Shown here piece by piece: positions 1 through 8,440 of a DNA stretch of 64,000 bases. The translations under genes and the position numbers were made by a program. Every line of letters begins with the position of its first letter. The first letter of the stretch is position 1. The notes beneath the pieces were generated by a model. The model did no database searches. It was not told where the DNA came from and worked only from the letters and a program-made list of their open reading frames with translations. Origin of the DNA: Clostridia bacterium. GTDB taxonomy: Bacteria; Bacillota; Clostridia; TANB77; CAG-508. Where the stretch lies: contig JAEESU010000019.1 of assembly GCA_016290095.1 (NCBI GenBank), positions 62,001 through 126,000 on the forward strand. The letters run 5' to 3'.

Positions 1-1430
1 GTGAGTAAATAATGTAAACTTAGATGCAACCTGTGCAGATTGGATCATCCAAGAAGCAACTGGGTCAGTAGCAACCTCACCGATGATGTTAACAGAACCG
101 TCAGTCTTTTTCTGAACGTCCAAACAGTCCTGACCAGAAATTGTTTCAGTTTCACGCATTGATACGATATTTCTTGTTGGATATATTTTTCTTAAGTGAA
201 GCTCGAATGCAGTTTCTGTAATACGAAGGTTCATTGTTTCGTATATATTTTCTATCATAGCCATAAGCATTGTTGTTTTTCCGGCAACCTTGCTCACCAG
301 TTAGTGATATAATTCTTGCACCTTTTACTAAGAATTTTAATAATTGAATTGTTTCTTCCTTACCTGGGAATAAAACTATTTGTTCAAGTGTTGCTCTTTG
401 AACGTCGAACTTTCTTACGAAGAATGCCCAAGTCTCGCACATGCTAGGTCTAACAACAACGACACGGGAACCATCTTTCATTTCATTGATTTTAAAACCG
501 TTTGTATCAGATAACTGACCTGGGTTATTATATTTATAAATGTTCTGACATACTCTTTTTAATTCAGCTTCTGATCCAAATGATAAGAAAGCTAAACGAA
601 TTGATTTACCATGGAAGAATATCCAAATAGCATCACACGCTCTTGGAATTTTAGCTTCCATCGCTTGTTTTAAGTAATCACTATCAGTTTGTGCAACTTG
701 GCTTAAGAAACTTTCTGGAAGACCAGATACTCCGTCCAGATACACCATCTATGTTCATATCTCTAATTTCGTCTATACTACTGAAACCTTTATACTTTTG
801 ATAAATTCTTTGTACAACAACTTCTAGTTTGTCTGTAAAATCTAAATGAAGTTGTTCAGCATCATATATATCTGCTATTTCTTCATTTGTGATAACATAG
901 CAAGGTTTTGATTCACCTTCTATATATTTAAAATCATCAAGTTTATATTTCTTTATTAATTCATTTAAAGATTCATATCCGAAAGTCTTTTTATATTCAT
1001 GAATAATAATTTCAAATTTATCTTGTGGAGTTAAAAGTGAAGGAGTATCGAAAGGAATTGCCTTTGAAATATTTGTTTCATCAACACCATATTCTTTTGC
1101 CAATAAGTCATATATTAATTCCTTAACATATTTCTTATCATTAACATCGCCATAAGTACATCCTTTTAAAGCTTTCTTTAATTCATACTTTTTGGCTCTT
1201 CTTCTTTTTAATTCTTCTTCTGACAAACCAATATCATAAAGGTTGATTTTTGTAATTTCATCAAGTCTTGTTTTAACGAATTTAACCATTTTGTCAAGGT
1301 TATAAGTTTTATCGTCTACTTCAACTTGATCTTCTACTATTTCGTTCTTGTTTTTTCTTGCCATATATACTACAGCAGCAACTGCAGTAACTACAACAAC
1401 AAAAATCAAAGCAATATTTGCGATATTCAT
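1..1430 (-). CDS. cpaF: CpaF/TadA-type pilus secretion ATPase, two +1 frameshift sites, 3' end outside window
   Basis: This is the hexameric ATPase that powers Tad/Flp pilus assembly at the membrane. It starts at 1430 behind an AAAGGAG site. Residues 1-232 are read from 1430 to 735, and this part opens with an unusual N-terminal membrane helix (residues about 5-24). The frame then breaks twice, each time at an in-frame CGG codon (734-732 and 283-281). Skipping the C restores one continuous protein to the window edge (about 476 residues visible, no stop). The second site falls inside Walker A: with the skip it reads GEQGC-G-KTT (residues 378-386), exactly the GxxGxGKT pattern; without it the motif is lost. 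The downstream part (ETAFELHLRK, RETETISGQD, GEVATDP) matches the family. It is the fourth gene of the operon after cpaB. An ordinary annotation would call it a broken gene; I think it is functional. Confidence 0.85.
281..283 (-). other. In-frame CGG, inferred +1 frameshift site B inside the Walker A motif of cpaF
   Basis: The coding-strand context is GGT TGC CGG AAA AAC. Reading on in the zero frame gives RKNNNAYGYD and destroys the P-loop. Skipping one C gives TGC GGA AAA ACA ACA, that is C-G-K-T-T, which completes GEQGCGKTT. Because the glycine and lysine of Walker A are invariant, the required product fixes both the direction (+1) and the skipped base. Confidence 0.85.
732..734 (-). other. 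In-frame CGG, inferred +1 frameshift site A in cpaF
   Basis: The coding-strand context is TCT GGA CGG AGT. The zero frame runs only 15 more codons to a stop near 684. Skipping the C gives GGA GGA GTA TCT GGT and enters the open frame that carries the rest of CpaF. There is no stop codon at the site, no homopolymer and no obvious pseudoknot. The surrounding sequence has an imperfect repeat (GTATCTGG twice, 15 bases apart), so a small duplication is a weaker alternative explanation here. Confidence 0.75.
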
Positions 1431-1468
1431 TTATAGTACTCCTTTTCTTTAAAATTTAATTTTAAAGT

Positions 1469-2317
1469 TTATATCCTGTATTTTAACTCTTCTAATCTTT
1501 TAACTATTGTTTCACACGCATAACTAGCTGATGCTATCAAATCTGAATTTTTATTAAATCCTTTACCAGACATTCCATTATTTAAAAAGTAGTTTGCTAC
1601 TCCAGCTTCAGAAATGCTTTTTACAAATCCGGCTGTATAAGGAATTTTTGGTATTTCTTTTCTTTCTCCTATATATCTTGTAACGTTTTTTACATTATAA
1701 GGTGTATTTTCATCTGAATTTGAAAGCAACGGTATTAATTTTTGTTTTGTTAATAGATTTGGATTTTTTTGTACAGTCTCTATATACTCATTTGCTTGTT
1801 TTAAATTTTTCGTAAAATTATACATTATAATATCTGCTTCTTCTAACATTGCTTTTGTATTTTCTAAAGACAATGTTTTTTCTAAATCTACAAAAACTAA
1901 ATCATAGTACTTATTTGCAGTATGAAGCAAATCTTTATATAATTTCGTAATTTTAATATATTCATTTTTATCTTTTGTTTTTAAACCACACAAAACATCT
2001 AATCTATTTTTAAAAACAACTCTTGTATAATTTGTGATAATCTCAGGTGTCGCTTTATTACTAGCAATTGCACTTGCAAGTCCTTCTGCTCCTGCTGAGA
2101 TATCTAATTTACCTTTATTTAGTCTTTGAGTAACATTTTTCTTAGGATCATTTGAAATTGTCCAAAAACATCTTTCTAGTGTATCATCATTAAATGTAGC
2201 ATCTACTAGTAAAATTCTATAATTGTGTTCAATAGCCATATAAGTAGCTATTGTAGCAGCAGACACTGTTTGACCTGTTTCTTTATCGCTGTTACTCCAA
2301 AAAGCAATTACCGCCAT
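1469..2317 (-). CDS. ParA/MinD-like (CpaE-like) protein with a degenerate P-loop
   Basis: This 282-residue cytoplasmic protein has the SIMIBI ATPase layout of CpaE/TadZ, which places Tad pilus machinery at a cell site. The N terminus (MAVIAFWSNSDKETGQT, then LLVDATFND) lies where ParA proteins carry KGGxGKT and the LLxDxD strand. Here the P-loop lysine is replaced by glutamine (GQT instead of GKT), so normal ATP hydrolysis is doubtful. Later segments (LVFVDLEKT, ADIIMYNFTKNLKQ) fit the switch regions and helices. It lies between the second ParA-like gene and cpaF, with 16 bases to the former and 38 to the latter, in the same operon. It starts at ATG behind GGAGGAA. Confidence 0.7.
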   Translation of the reverse strand: MAVIAFWSNSDKETGQTVSAATIATYMAIEHNYRILLVDATFNDDTLERCFWTISNDPKKNVTQRLNKGKLDISAGAEGLASAIASNKATPEIITNYTRVVFKNRLDVLCGLKTKDKNEYIKITKLYKDLLHTANKYYDLVFVDLEKTLSLENTKAMLEEADIIMYNFTKNLKQANEYIETVQKNPNLLTKQKLIPLLSNSDENTPYNVKNVTRYIGERKEIPKIPYTAGFVKSISEAGVANYFLNNGMSGKGFNKNSDLIASASYACETIVKRLEELKYRI

Positions 2318-2333
2318 ATCTTTCCTCCAGATT

Positions 2334-3026
2334 CTAATTTTTCTCCATCATTTTTACAGCTTTTCTTATATTACTCTGGTTTTCACCACTAATCTCTTCA
2401 GCTATAAATGAAATTCCCTCAATGTAGTCAGTGCTTAATCCTCTAATACATATTCTTCCTGTTCTCTGATTAGAGAATATAGCATTTTGATCTCCTCTTT
2501 CAAATGGAAAATATAAAATATTGCTATTCCATCTTATTTTTAATCCTCTAGAAAGATAATTTAAATATGTGTCTTCTTCTGCAAGCACATCTTTTGAAAA
2601 TAAAACTTTTGTAACTTGTACTGGCGTTTCTAATCTTCTAAAAACTTGTAATCCTCTTTTTAAATTGTATACGTCAAATGATGTAACAAAATACTTTTTA
2701 TCTTCTGTTTTAATTCCAAAATAATAATATCCTCTATAAGAATCAATATCTAATAGACAATAATCATAATCTAATTCTTCCGTTTTTTCTAATGCTTTAT
2801 ATTGTTTTATTTGATCAAACGTTTGGAAACCAACTGCAATATCAATATTTTCATATGTTGTAATGTATTGTTTTGGAGCTTTCATAGTTGGAACGATGTA
2901 TCTGGTTTTTTGTAATGCTGTTGAATCTACAACTAATACTTTTTTGTCAATATTAGCTAATATCTTGGCTATATAGATCACAAAGTCAGCTTTATCATAG
3001 CTTCCAATAAAAGCAATTTTCTCCAT
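2334..3026 (-). CDS. Second CpaE-like protein with an eroded P-loop
   Basis: About 230 residues. I start it at the ATG at 3026, with GGAGG immediately upstream; an upstream TTG overlaps that ribosome site and is unlikely. The N terminus MEKIAFIGSYDKADF followed by VLVVDSTAL resembles the ParA/CpaE fold, but the P-loop is almost gone (only GSxxK remains), so this is probably a non-hydrolysing paralogue of the next gene. The middle (YDYCLLDIDSYRGYYYFGIK) fits the strand that carries the Walker B aspartate. It lies between cpaB and the other CpaE-like gene, which suggests a paired scaffold for the CpaF motor. The assignment rests on fold pattern and context, not on strong motifs. Confidence 0.6.
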   Translation of the reverse strand: MEKIAFIGSYDKADFVIYIAKILANIDKKVLVVDSTALQKTRYIVPTMKAPKQYITTYENIDIAVGFQTFDQIKQYKALEKTEELDYDYCLLDIDSYRGYYYFGIKTEDKKYFVTSFDVYNLKRGLQVFRRLETPVQVTKVLFSKDVLAEEDTYLNYLSRGLKIRWNSNILYFPFERGDQNAIFSNQRTGRICIRGLSTDYIEGISFIAEEISGENQSNIRKAVKMMEKN

Positions 3027-3043
3027 AGTATCCTCCAATTAAA

Positions 3044-4003
3044 TTATCTCTCGTATCCAACATCCTCTGTTCCTTCTAAAGCTTGTACATAGTTTTGCCT
3101 AGCTGCTTTCATTGAAGAAACTTCTTGACTATTACCACTTGCAACTAATGAATCCTGTGACTCTCTATATGGGTCTATAGCAGTTTCAAAAGTTTGTGTT
3201 CTATATGTAATATCATATCTACTATAAATTGCTGCAGATGCCTCTTGTACTATGTTTGGATCTTGTAAAATTAATGCCATAACATCAGTACTTGGCATAT
3301 ATGTTGTTTCTAATGCTTCTTGCATTCCTGCTTCTGCATATAAAGATGCATATAATTTAGAACCACTAATTGTATATGCTTCAACAATAGCATTGTTTAA
3401 TAGCAATATTTCTTCTTCAGTAACTTTTAACCATATTGTTGTTTCATTACATCCCAATACTCTCTTCTTTGAGATAACAACATAATCTTTACCAGAAGGT
3501 AATAATAATCTTATATCTATATAATCACCATTTTTTAAAGTAGATGGTAAAATAAACATATTGTATTCGACAATTCTATCTGAAGTTTTTGTTACCTCAT
3601 CAACTTCAGTTACCATGTCTTTTGTTACTATTGTTCCTTTAGGAACATCTACTTTTAACATTAAATCCTTCTTTATCTCAACAAACTCTCCGTTTCCCTT
3701 TTCTTTATATGTTTCTTCTGGGAAGTCCCAATCTGTTTCTGATATAACAGCATTTGGATCTACAGTTGTTTGTACAGTTTCATAAGAAAAGTCTTCTTCA
3801 AAATTTAATATATCTCCAGATTTTAAATCATCTGCAGCTACATATACTTGAGTTTGCAACTTTTGTAACTTACTCAAATCGTCTTTAATACCATTCATTT
3901 TCTTTATTAGTAATAATACTACTACCGCCATAATAATTAGAGCTATCAAGAAACCTATTAAAAACGCATTTCTTGCTCTTCTTTGCATTGGATTCATTGC
4001 CAT
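3044..4003 (-). CDS. cpaB: CpaB/RcpC-like Flp pilus assembly protein with SAF domain
   Basis: This 319-residue protein has one N-terminal membrane helix (residues about 13-33, FLIGFLIALIIMAVVVLLL). A SAF-like domain follows (VYVAADDLKSGDILNFED-like region, then VDVPKGTIVTKDMV, residues about 50-130) and an extracytoplasmic part. CpaB proteins sit at the outer face of Tad systems and help retain or gate the pilus. The signature phrase NGDYIDIRLLLPSGKDYVVISKKRVLG is the usual CpaB region after SAF. It is the first visible gene of the minus-strand operon, starting behind GGGAGGAAC. The upstream 150 bases are AT-rich with no confident promoter. Confidence 0.8.
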   Translation of the reverse strand: MAMNPMQRRARNAFLIGFLIALIIMAVVVLLLIKKMNGIKDDLSKLQKLQTQVYVAADDLKSGDILNFEEDFSYETVQTTVDPNAVISETDWDFPEETYKEKGNGEFVEIKKDLMLKVDVPKGTIVTKDMVTEVDEVTKTSDRIVEYNMFILPSTLKNGDYIDIRLLLPSGKDYVVISKKRVLGCNETTIWLKVTEEEILLLNNAIVEAYTISGSKLYASLYAEAGMQEALETTYMPSTDVMALILQDPNIVQEASAAIYSRYDITYRTQTFETAIDPYRESQDSLVASGNSQEVSSMKAARQNYVQALEGTEDVGYER

Positions 4004-4157
4004 AATTTTTGTTCCTCCCTTATTTTACCTAAAAAACTTTAACAATAAACGATAATATTCACAAAATATCATTTAAACATATTCTACAATAAAATATGTT
4101 TAAAATCAATGAAACTAGAGATTGTAATAAAAACTTATTTTTTTTGTAATATAGTTG

Positions 4158-5039
4158 TTACAATGTTTTTAGTATATATTTTTCGATTGCTTCTAAAACT
4201 CCTTCTGAATTATTATCAGCAACAATTACATCACCAATTGTTTTCATTTTAGGATTACTATTTCCCATTACAACTCCTAAACCAGCTTCAATAATCATCT
4301 CTTTATCATTTACGTTGTCACCTATTGCAACAACTTCTTCTTTTTTGATTTTTAATTTATCTAAAAGATATTCTATTGCATTCCATTTATTTACATTTTT
4401 ATTTGTAATTTCTGTGTAAAAATACTGAATATCTATGTCATCTGTTCCAGATTTTATCTTTTTTCTTGACATATACTCAACATCTAAAACATCGATTCCA
4501 TCAACTTCTTTCAATATTCTCATAATACTATTAAAAATAAACTTCGATTCATCACAAACTGTAATTTTTAAAAAACGTTCTTTTTCAGATTGTTTGATAT
4601 ATTCTCTTATATTTTGAACTACATTTATGTGAGTTCTCTTCTCTTCAACTTTTTTTACGTTTTCTTTATGATAAAATAAAATATTATAATTTAAAGAATT
4701 TGCTATTACTTCATCTTCAGTATACACATTATAAAAAAAGCTGTTTTGTTCACAAATATCAGCGATTTCTAATACTTGTTCCTTAGTTAAGAACCTATCA
4801 TAAATTATTTTTTGTTTTTTTATATCATATACAGCTGCTCCATTCCCAGAAATTAAATAGTTATCAACTCCAAGCTCTGTAGCCAAACTCTCTGTTGAGC
4901 TTATTGGCCTACCTGATGCTAGTACAACTTCTATTCCTTGTGATTTCAAATTTTTTAGAGCTTTTTTAGTGTTTTCAGAAACTTCGCCAAATGAATTCAG
5001 TAGTGTTCCATCTAAGTCTATTGCCACTAATTTATACAT
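4158..5039 (-). CDS. Cof-type HAD family phosphatase
   Basis: This 293-residue cytoplasmic hydrolase belongs to the Cof/YidA branch of the HAD superfamily, which dephosphorylates sugar phosphates and related small metabolites. HAD motif I is DLDGTLLNS (residues 8-16) with the nucleophile Asp8. Motif II is in VLASGRP (about 40), and motif III/IV is VAIGDNVNDKEMI (about 239-251). The cap domain lies between them. The length is normal for the family. The gene stands alone between the Tad operon and the SASP gene. The substrate cannot be told from sequence. Confidence 0.85.
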   Translation of the reverse strand: MYKLVAIDLDGTLLNSFGEVSENTKKALKNLKSQGIEVVLASGRPISSTESLATELGVDNYLISGNGAAVYDIKKQKIIYDRFLTKEQVLEIADICEQNSFFYNVYTEDEVIANSLNYNILFYHKENVKKVEEKRTHINVVQNIREYIKQSEKERFLKITVCDESKFIFNSIMRILKEVDGIDVLDVEYMSRKKIKSGTDDIDIQYFYTEITNKNVNKWNAIEYLLDKLKIKKEEVVAIGDNVNDKEMIIEAGLGVVMGNSNPKMKTIGDVIVADNNSEGVLEAIEKYILKTL

Positions 5040-5133
5040 TTTGAATACTCCTTCACATTATTCACATTTGTATTATATCATTAAACATTTTCCATTCAAT
5101 AACTGTTACAAAAAAGAAATATGACATTTTAAT

Positions 5134-5170
5134 AAAAAAAGTAGAGAATCTACATATGTAAATTCTCCAC
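5134..5170 (-). terminator. Terminator of the SASP gene
   Basis: On the minus strand GTGGAGAAT and ATTCTCTAC form a near-perfect hairpin with the centre around ACATATGTA, followed by a run of seven T. It lies just downstream of the spore-protein stop codon. Confidence 0.75.
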
Positions 5171-5180
5171 TTCATTTAAA

Positions 5181-5381
5181 CTATTTGTTAGCCATTTGAT
5201 TTTCTGCTTGTTCAATTAATTTTTTTACCATGTTACCACCTATTCTACCAGCATCTCTTGATGATAAATTTCCGTTGTAACCATTTTTTAAATTAATTCC
5301 GACTTCGCTAGCAACTTCGTATTTGAATCTCTCTAAAGAGTCCATAGCTTCTGGAACTACATTCTTATTACTTCTTGCCAT
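5181..5381 (-). CDS. Alpha/beta-type small acid-soluble spore protein
   Basis: This 66-residue protein coats and protects DNA in the dormant forespore and supplies amino acids on germination. It has the family's two conserved blocks: LERFKYEVASEVGI (residues 17-30), which includes the germination protease cleavage context (E-V-A, E-V-G-I), and LSSRDAGRIGGNMVKKLIE (about 40-58). A strong GGAGGTG site precedes the ATG. It is monocistronic with its own terminator. This gene shows that the organism, or a recent ancestor, forms endospores. A forespore sigma-G promoter is expected, but I could not define one with confidence. Confidence 0.95.
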   Translation of the reverse strand: MARSNKNVVPEAMDSLERFKYEVASEVGINLKNGYNGNLSSRDAGRIGGNMVKKLIEQAENQMANK

Positions 5382-5527
5382 TTTAATTCACCTCCGAATA
5401 TTAATAGAAAATGATCACTAATCTTTTGATTAGACAACTAAAATGTCTATTCAAAAAATCAATCAACAATTTTCTAATGATATCATGTGTAATTAATTTT
5501 TTTTTAAACAAGAAATTTTTGGAAAGT

Positions 5528-6646
5528 TTATTTAACTTCAAATACATTTAATTTGTTTTCTGAAAAATATATAATCGTAATATATGGATTGGCCTTCTTA
5601 TATTCTTTAGAAAAATATCCCTTAGGAATTATTCTATAAACATTATCTATTTCATTTTCTTTTAAATACTCTTCAATAATTCTTTTTTCTTCACTATTTT
5701 GAACAAGAGTATTATAAAAATATAACATTAAATTAGTATTTGTATATATTTTTTCACCATATTTTTTCTCATAAAAATATTCATAGCTATCATGAAATTC
5801 TTTTTGTCTTTGATTAATATTTTCGATCTTTAATGAATTTAATAATTTATAAACTTGGTCAAAATTATCATCAATTTCCAAAAGAGCAGAAATTAAAATA
5901 TTATTATTTTCATAAAATTTATATTTTCTTAAAGTATCTTCTGGCAACAATTCTGCAAATGCATAAGCATATATCATATACTCTTCATAAGCTTTATTAG
6001 AATTATCTTCTACTAAAGCATTGAAATATTCTCTTGTAAAAAGCTCATTTAATATTTCAGAAAAAATTTCCATTTCAAAAGCAGATGTTATATCATTTTT
6101 ACTTAATAAGTGATTTAGCTCATGAAAATATGCTTCTTTATTACAATTACTTAAATTTAAATTATCTACTTCATCATAAATATCAATAATATTTAGAAAT
6201 TGATTATAATCTCCTGCAAAATGTATTCCGTCATTTTTATTATATTTACTGCTCGAATTGAAATTCACTTCTAAAGTCTTTAATTTCTTATAGCAACTCT
6301 TTTCATCAATATATTTGATATTTTCTTCAACTTCTTGTTTTATTATTGATTCAATAAAAATTTTGTTTTCTTTGTCTAAGTATTCATTGTTTTTTATTGC
6401 ATTATATAAATCATCTGGTGATTGTTCATTACTAGTATTACTAATAAAATGTTTCCCAAGCTGATATTTTAATAAATATTTTTTCTCTTCAGGAACTAAT
6501 CTTATTGTTAACCAAATCATAAAAAATATTAATATAATAAAAAACTCAATTTTAAAAAACCATATCAAAAAATAAAAAGGTCCTTCTTTCTTTTGAACCT
6601 TTTTATTGTTAGCATTATGAAATTCGTTTTCACTCACTTTGTTCAT
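5528..6646 (-). CDS. Membrane-anchored protein with a zincin HExxH motif
   Basis: This 372-residue protein is not assigned to a named family. Residues about 26-48 form one hydrophobic helix after a basic N terminus, so most of the protein would be extracytoplasmic. It carries HELNH at residues 175-179, the metal-binding and catalytic motif of zinc metalloproteases, and about 20 residues later SEILNELFTREY, a glutamate-rich helix that could give the third zinc ligand. The spacing resembles gluzincins, so I infer a membrane peptidase. It lies 8 bases downstream of a small one-helix protein and is probably co-transcribed with it. The substrate is unknown. A similar ExxNxxxT helix follows HEVYH in the zincin at 54203-55535. 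Confidence 0.55.
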   Translation of the reverse strand: MNKVSENEFHNANNKKVQKKEGPFYFLIWFFKIEFFIILIFFMIWLTIRLVPEEKKYLLKYQLGKHFISNTSNEQSPDDLYNAIKNNEYLDKENKIFIESIIKQEVEENIKYIDEKSCYKKLKTLEVNFNSSSKYNKNDGIHFAGDYNQFLNIIDIYDEVDNLNLSNCNKEAYFHELNHLLSKNDITSAFEMEIFSEILNELFTREYFNALVEDNSNKAYEEYMIYAYAFAELLPEDTLRKYKFYENNNILISALLEIDDNFDQVYKLLNSLKIENINQRQKEFHDSYEYFYEKKYGEKIYTNTNLMLYFYNTLVQNSEEKRIIEEYLKENEIDNVYRIIPKGYFSKEYKKANPYITIIYFSENKLNVFEVK

Positions 6647-6654
6647 AAGTTCCC

Positions 6655-6975
6655 CTATCTATTTTCAATATCTTCTACTGTTTGAGCAGAAACAGCTTTT
6701 CTATACTGAGTTTCAGATTTAGGAGCACCATTAAAAATGAATACAAATGTTACTATTATTAATGATGCAATTACTTCTGCTTTAAATATTTTTTTCAACA
6801 CTTTATAAGTGTTCTCTAAAACAAGCATTTCTTTATCTTCTTTAACAACAGGATATAATTCCTCATTTGCATAAGAAAACTTGCTCTTATAATAGTTATA
6901 TATATCCATTTGTTCTTTACTAAAATTCTTAACCAACTCATCCTTTGTGCTAATTATATTACTTTCTTTTTTCAT
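6655..6975 (-). CDS. Small single-pass membrane protein of unknown function
   Basis: This 106-residue protein has a charged N-terminal half (about 65 residues) and one hydrophobic helix (about residues 68-84, VIASLIIVTFVFIFNG), then a short tail. I recognise no family. The gene ends 8 bases before the HELNH membrane protein, so the two are likely an operon and the proteins may be partners at the membrane. Confidence 0.5.
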   Translation of the reverse strand: MKKESNIISTKDELVKNFSKEQMDIYNYYKSKFSYANEELYPVVKEDKEMLVLENTYKVLKKIFKAEVIASLIIVTFVFIFNGAPKSETQYRKAVSAQTVEDIENR

Positions 6976-7050
6976 AAAATCACCACATTAAGATTATAGC
7001 ATGTTTGAACAGGTTTGTAAACACTTTATGTAAATTTATTTACTGTAAAT

Positions 7051-7075
7051 AAAAGCAGACTTAATGTCTGCTTTT
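7051..7075 (-). terminator. Terminator downstream of hpf
   Basis: A perfect 10-base stem (AAAAGCAGAC and GTCTGCTTTT) with a TTAAT loop lies 8 bases after the hpf stop codon. The T-rich arm serves as the tail. Confidence 0.75.
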
Positions 7076-7082
7076 ATCATTA

Positions 7083-7619
7083 TTAATTTTCTGGTTCAAC
7101 AATTCCATAATTTTCAGAATCTTTTAATTTATATATAACATTTACTTTTCCTGTATCAACATTAACAAATGTGTAAAATAAATTTCCTTTTTTCTCTTGC
7201 AATTTCATTTTTGCATCATCTACTGAAATTGGTTTTAATTCATATGATAAGCTTTTAATTACTTCATCTTCTATTGATGTTTCTTCTACTCCATCAAAAT
7301 TCATTTGCTTAATAGAAGAATCCTTTTGCATTTTTTCTCTTCTCGCTTTTGTTTTTCTTACTTGTCCTTCTAATATATCTATATCTTTATCAAGAGCTGC
7401 ATATAAATCTTTATCTTCTGTAACTGCTTTGAAAGAAAATCCTCTAACCGTTACATACATTTCTGCTGTTTCAGTAGCTGTGCTTTCTTTTTTGATAGTT
7501 ACATTACAGTCTATATTTTCATCTCCGTAATATTTTTCTAATCTAGTTAATTTTTTTTCTGCATAATCTTTAATAGCCTCTGTTGCCTTAAGTTCCTTTC
7601 CTGTAATTGTAATATTCAT
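7083..7619 (-). CDS. hpf: Ribosome hibernation promoting factor, long form
   Basis: 178 residues, taken from the ATG at 7619, which follows AAAGGAGTG at proper spacing. The protein binds the 30S subunit in slow growth and makes inactive 100S dimers. The N-terminal S30AE domain (residues 1-100, MNITITGKELKATEAIKDYAEKK at the start) is followed by a linker and the C-terminal dimerisation domain (about 120-178, PISVDDAKMKLQE, FYTFVNVDTGKVNVIYK), so this is the long Gram-positive form. It is transcribed alone with its own terminator. Confidence 0.93.
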   Translation of the reverse strand: MNITITGKELKATEAIKDYAEKKLTRLEKYYGDENIDCNVTIKKESTATETAEMYVTVRGFSFKAVTEDKDLYAALDKDIDILEGQVRKTKARREKMQKDSSIKQMNFDGVEETSIEDEVIKSLSYELKPISVDDAKMKLQEKKGNLFYTFVNVDTGKVNVIYKLKDSENYGIVEPEN

Positions 7620-7688
7620 AAAAATCACTCCTTTTCGTATTTTGTAATTTCATTATATAAGTAATTATTATATTTTGCAAGTGCAAAT

Positions 7689-8417
7689 TTAAAATAGCTT
7701 TTCTAATTTATATTCCTTCTCAAGTTTCTCATTTAAGTATATATTAGCAATAAGTTCTAGCTCTTTTTGACACTTTTCTGATAAGTCAAATGAAAATAAT
7801 TTTTTAGGATCTGAACTCATAATATAAATAATTGCGTTTTTAGTTGCTTCCGACATTTCTATACAAGATGTATCTTGTTTACTACATGCACTGCATTTAA
7901 AACCATTATCTTTAATACTAAAATATCTTAAATCGTCTTTTGTCTTGCAAGATGTACATTCTCTAATATTAGGTCCAAATCCTAGTATCTTTAAAATTCT
8001 TAGTTTAAAAACAGATGTAATAAAATCTAGATTTTTATCTGTCTCAGAAATCATATATAAAGTATTAAGAAATAACTTCAAAGTATTAAATGAATTTTGA
8101 TTTTCTGTTGTTACATCATTAATAATTTTTGTGATATATGATGCATATGTTAATTTATCCAAATCAGTTCTTATATTATAAAACATTTCTATTGTTTCAC
8201 ATGAATTCATTGTATAATTTTCAGAACCTTTAAAAAGCATATATTCTCCAAAACACAAAAATTGAGTACCACTAAGCAAAAGGCTCTTTGGTCTTCTAGA
8301 GCCTTTCGCACTGCACCCAATTTTACCTAAGTTAGGAGTGAGAATCGTAAGCATTTTATCGAAATCCCCCATATTGCTTTCAGCAATTACTATTCCATTT
8401 ACTTTTACTTGTTTCAT
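7689..8417 (-). CDS. recO: DNA repair protein RecO
   Basis: This 242-residue protein helps RecR load RecA on SSB-coated DNA in recombinational repair. The N-terminal OB domain (VNGIVIAESNMGDFDKMLTIL, residues 4-24) is followed by the helical domain. A four-cysteine zinc site is visible (CTSCKTKDDL and FKCSACSKQ, about residues 150-178). It follows era with 23 bases between, in the conserved Firmicutes order ybeY-dgkA-era-recO. Confidence 0.92.
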   Translation of the reverse strand: MKQVKVNGIVIAESNMGDFDKMLTILTPNLGKIGCSAKGSRRPKSLLLSGTQFLCFGEYMLFKGSENYTMNSCETIEMFYNIRTDLDKLTYASYITKIINDVTTENQNSFNTLKLFLNTLYMISETDKNLDFITSVFKLRILKILGFGPNIRECTSCKTKDDLRYFSIKDNGFKCSACSKQDTSCIEMSEATKNAIIYIMSSDPKKLFSFDLSEKCQKELELIANIYLNEKLEKEYKLEKLF

Positions 8418-8440
8418 TAAAAAATACCTTCACATTACAT

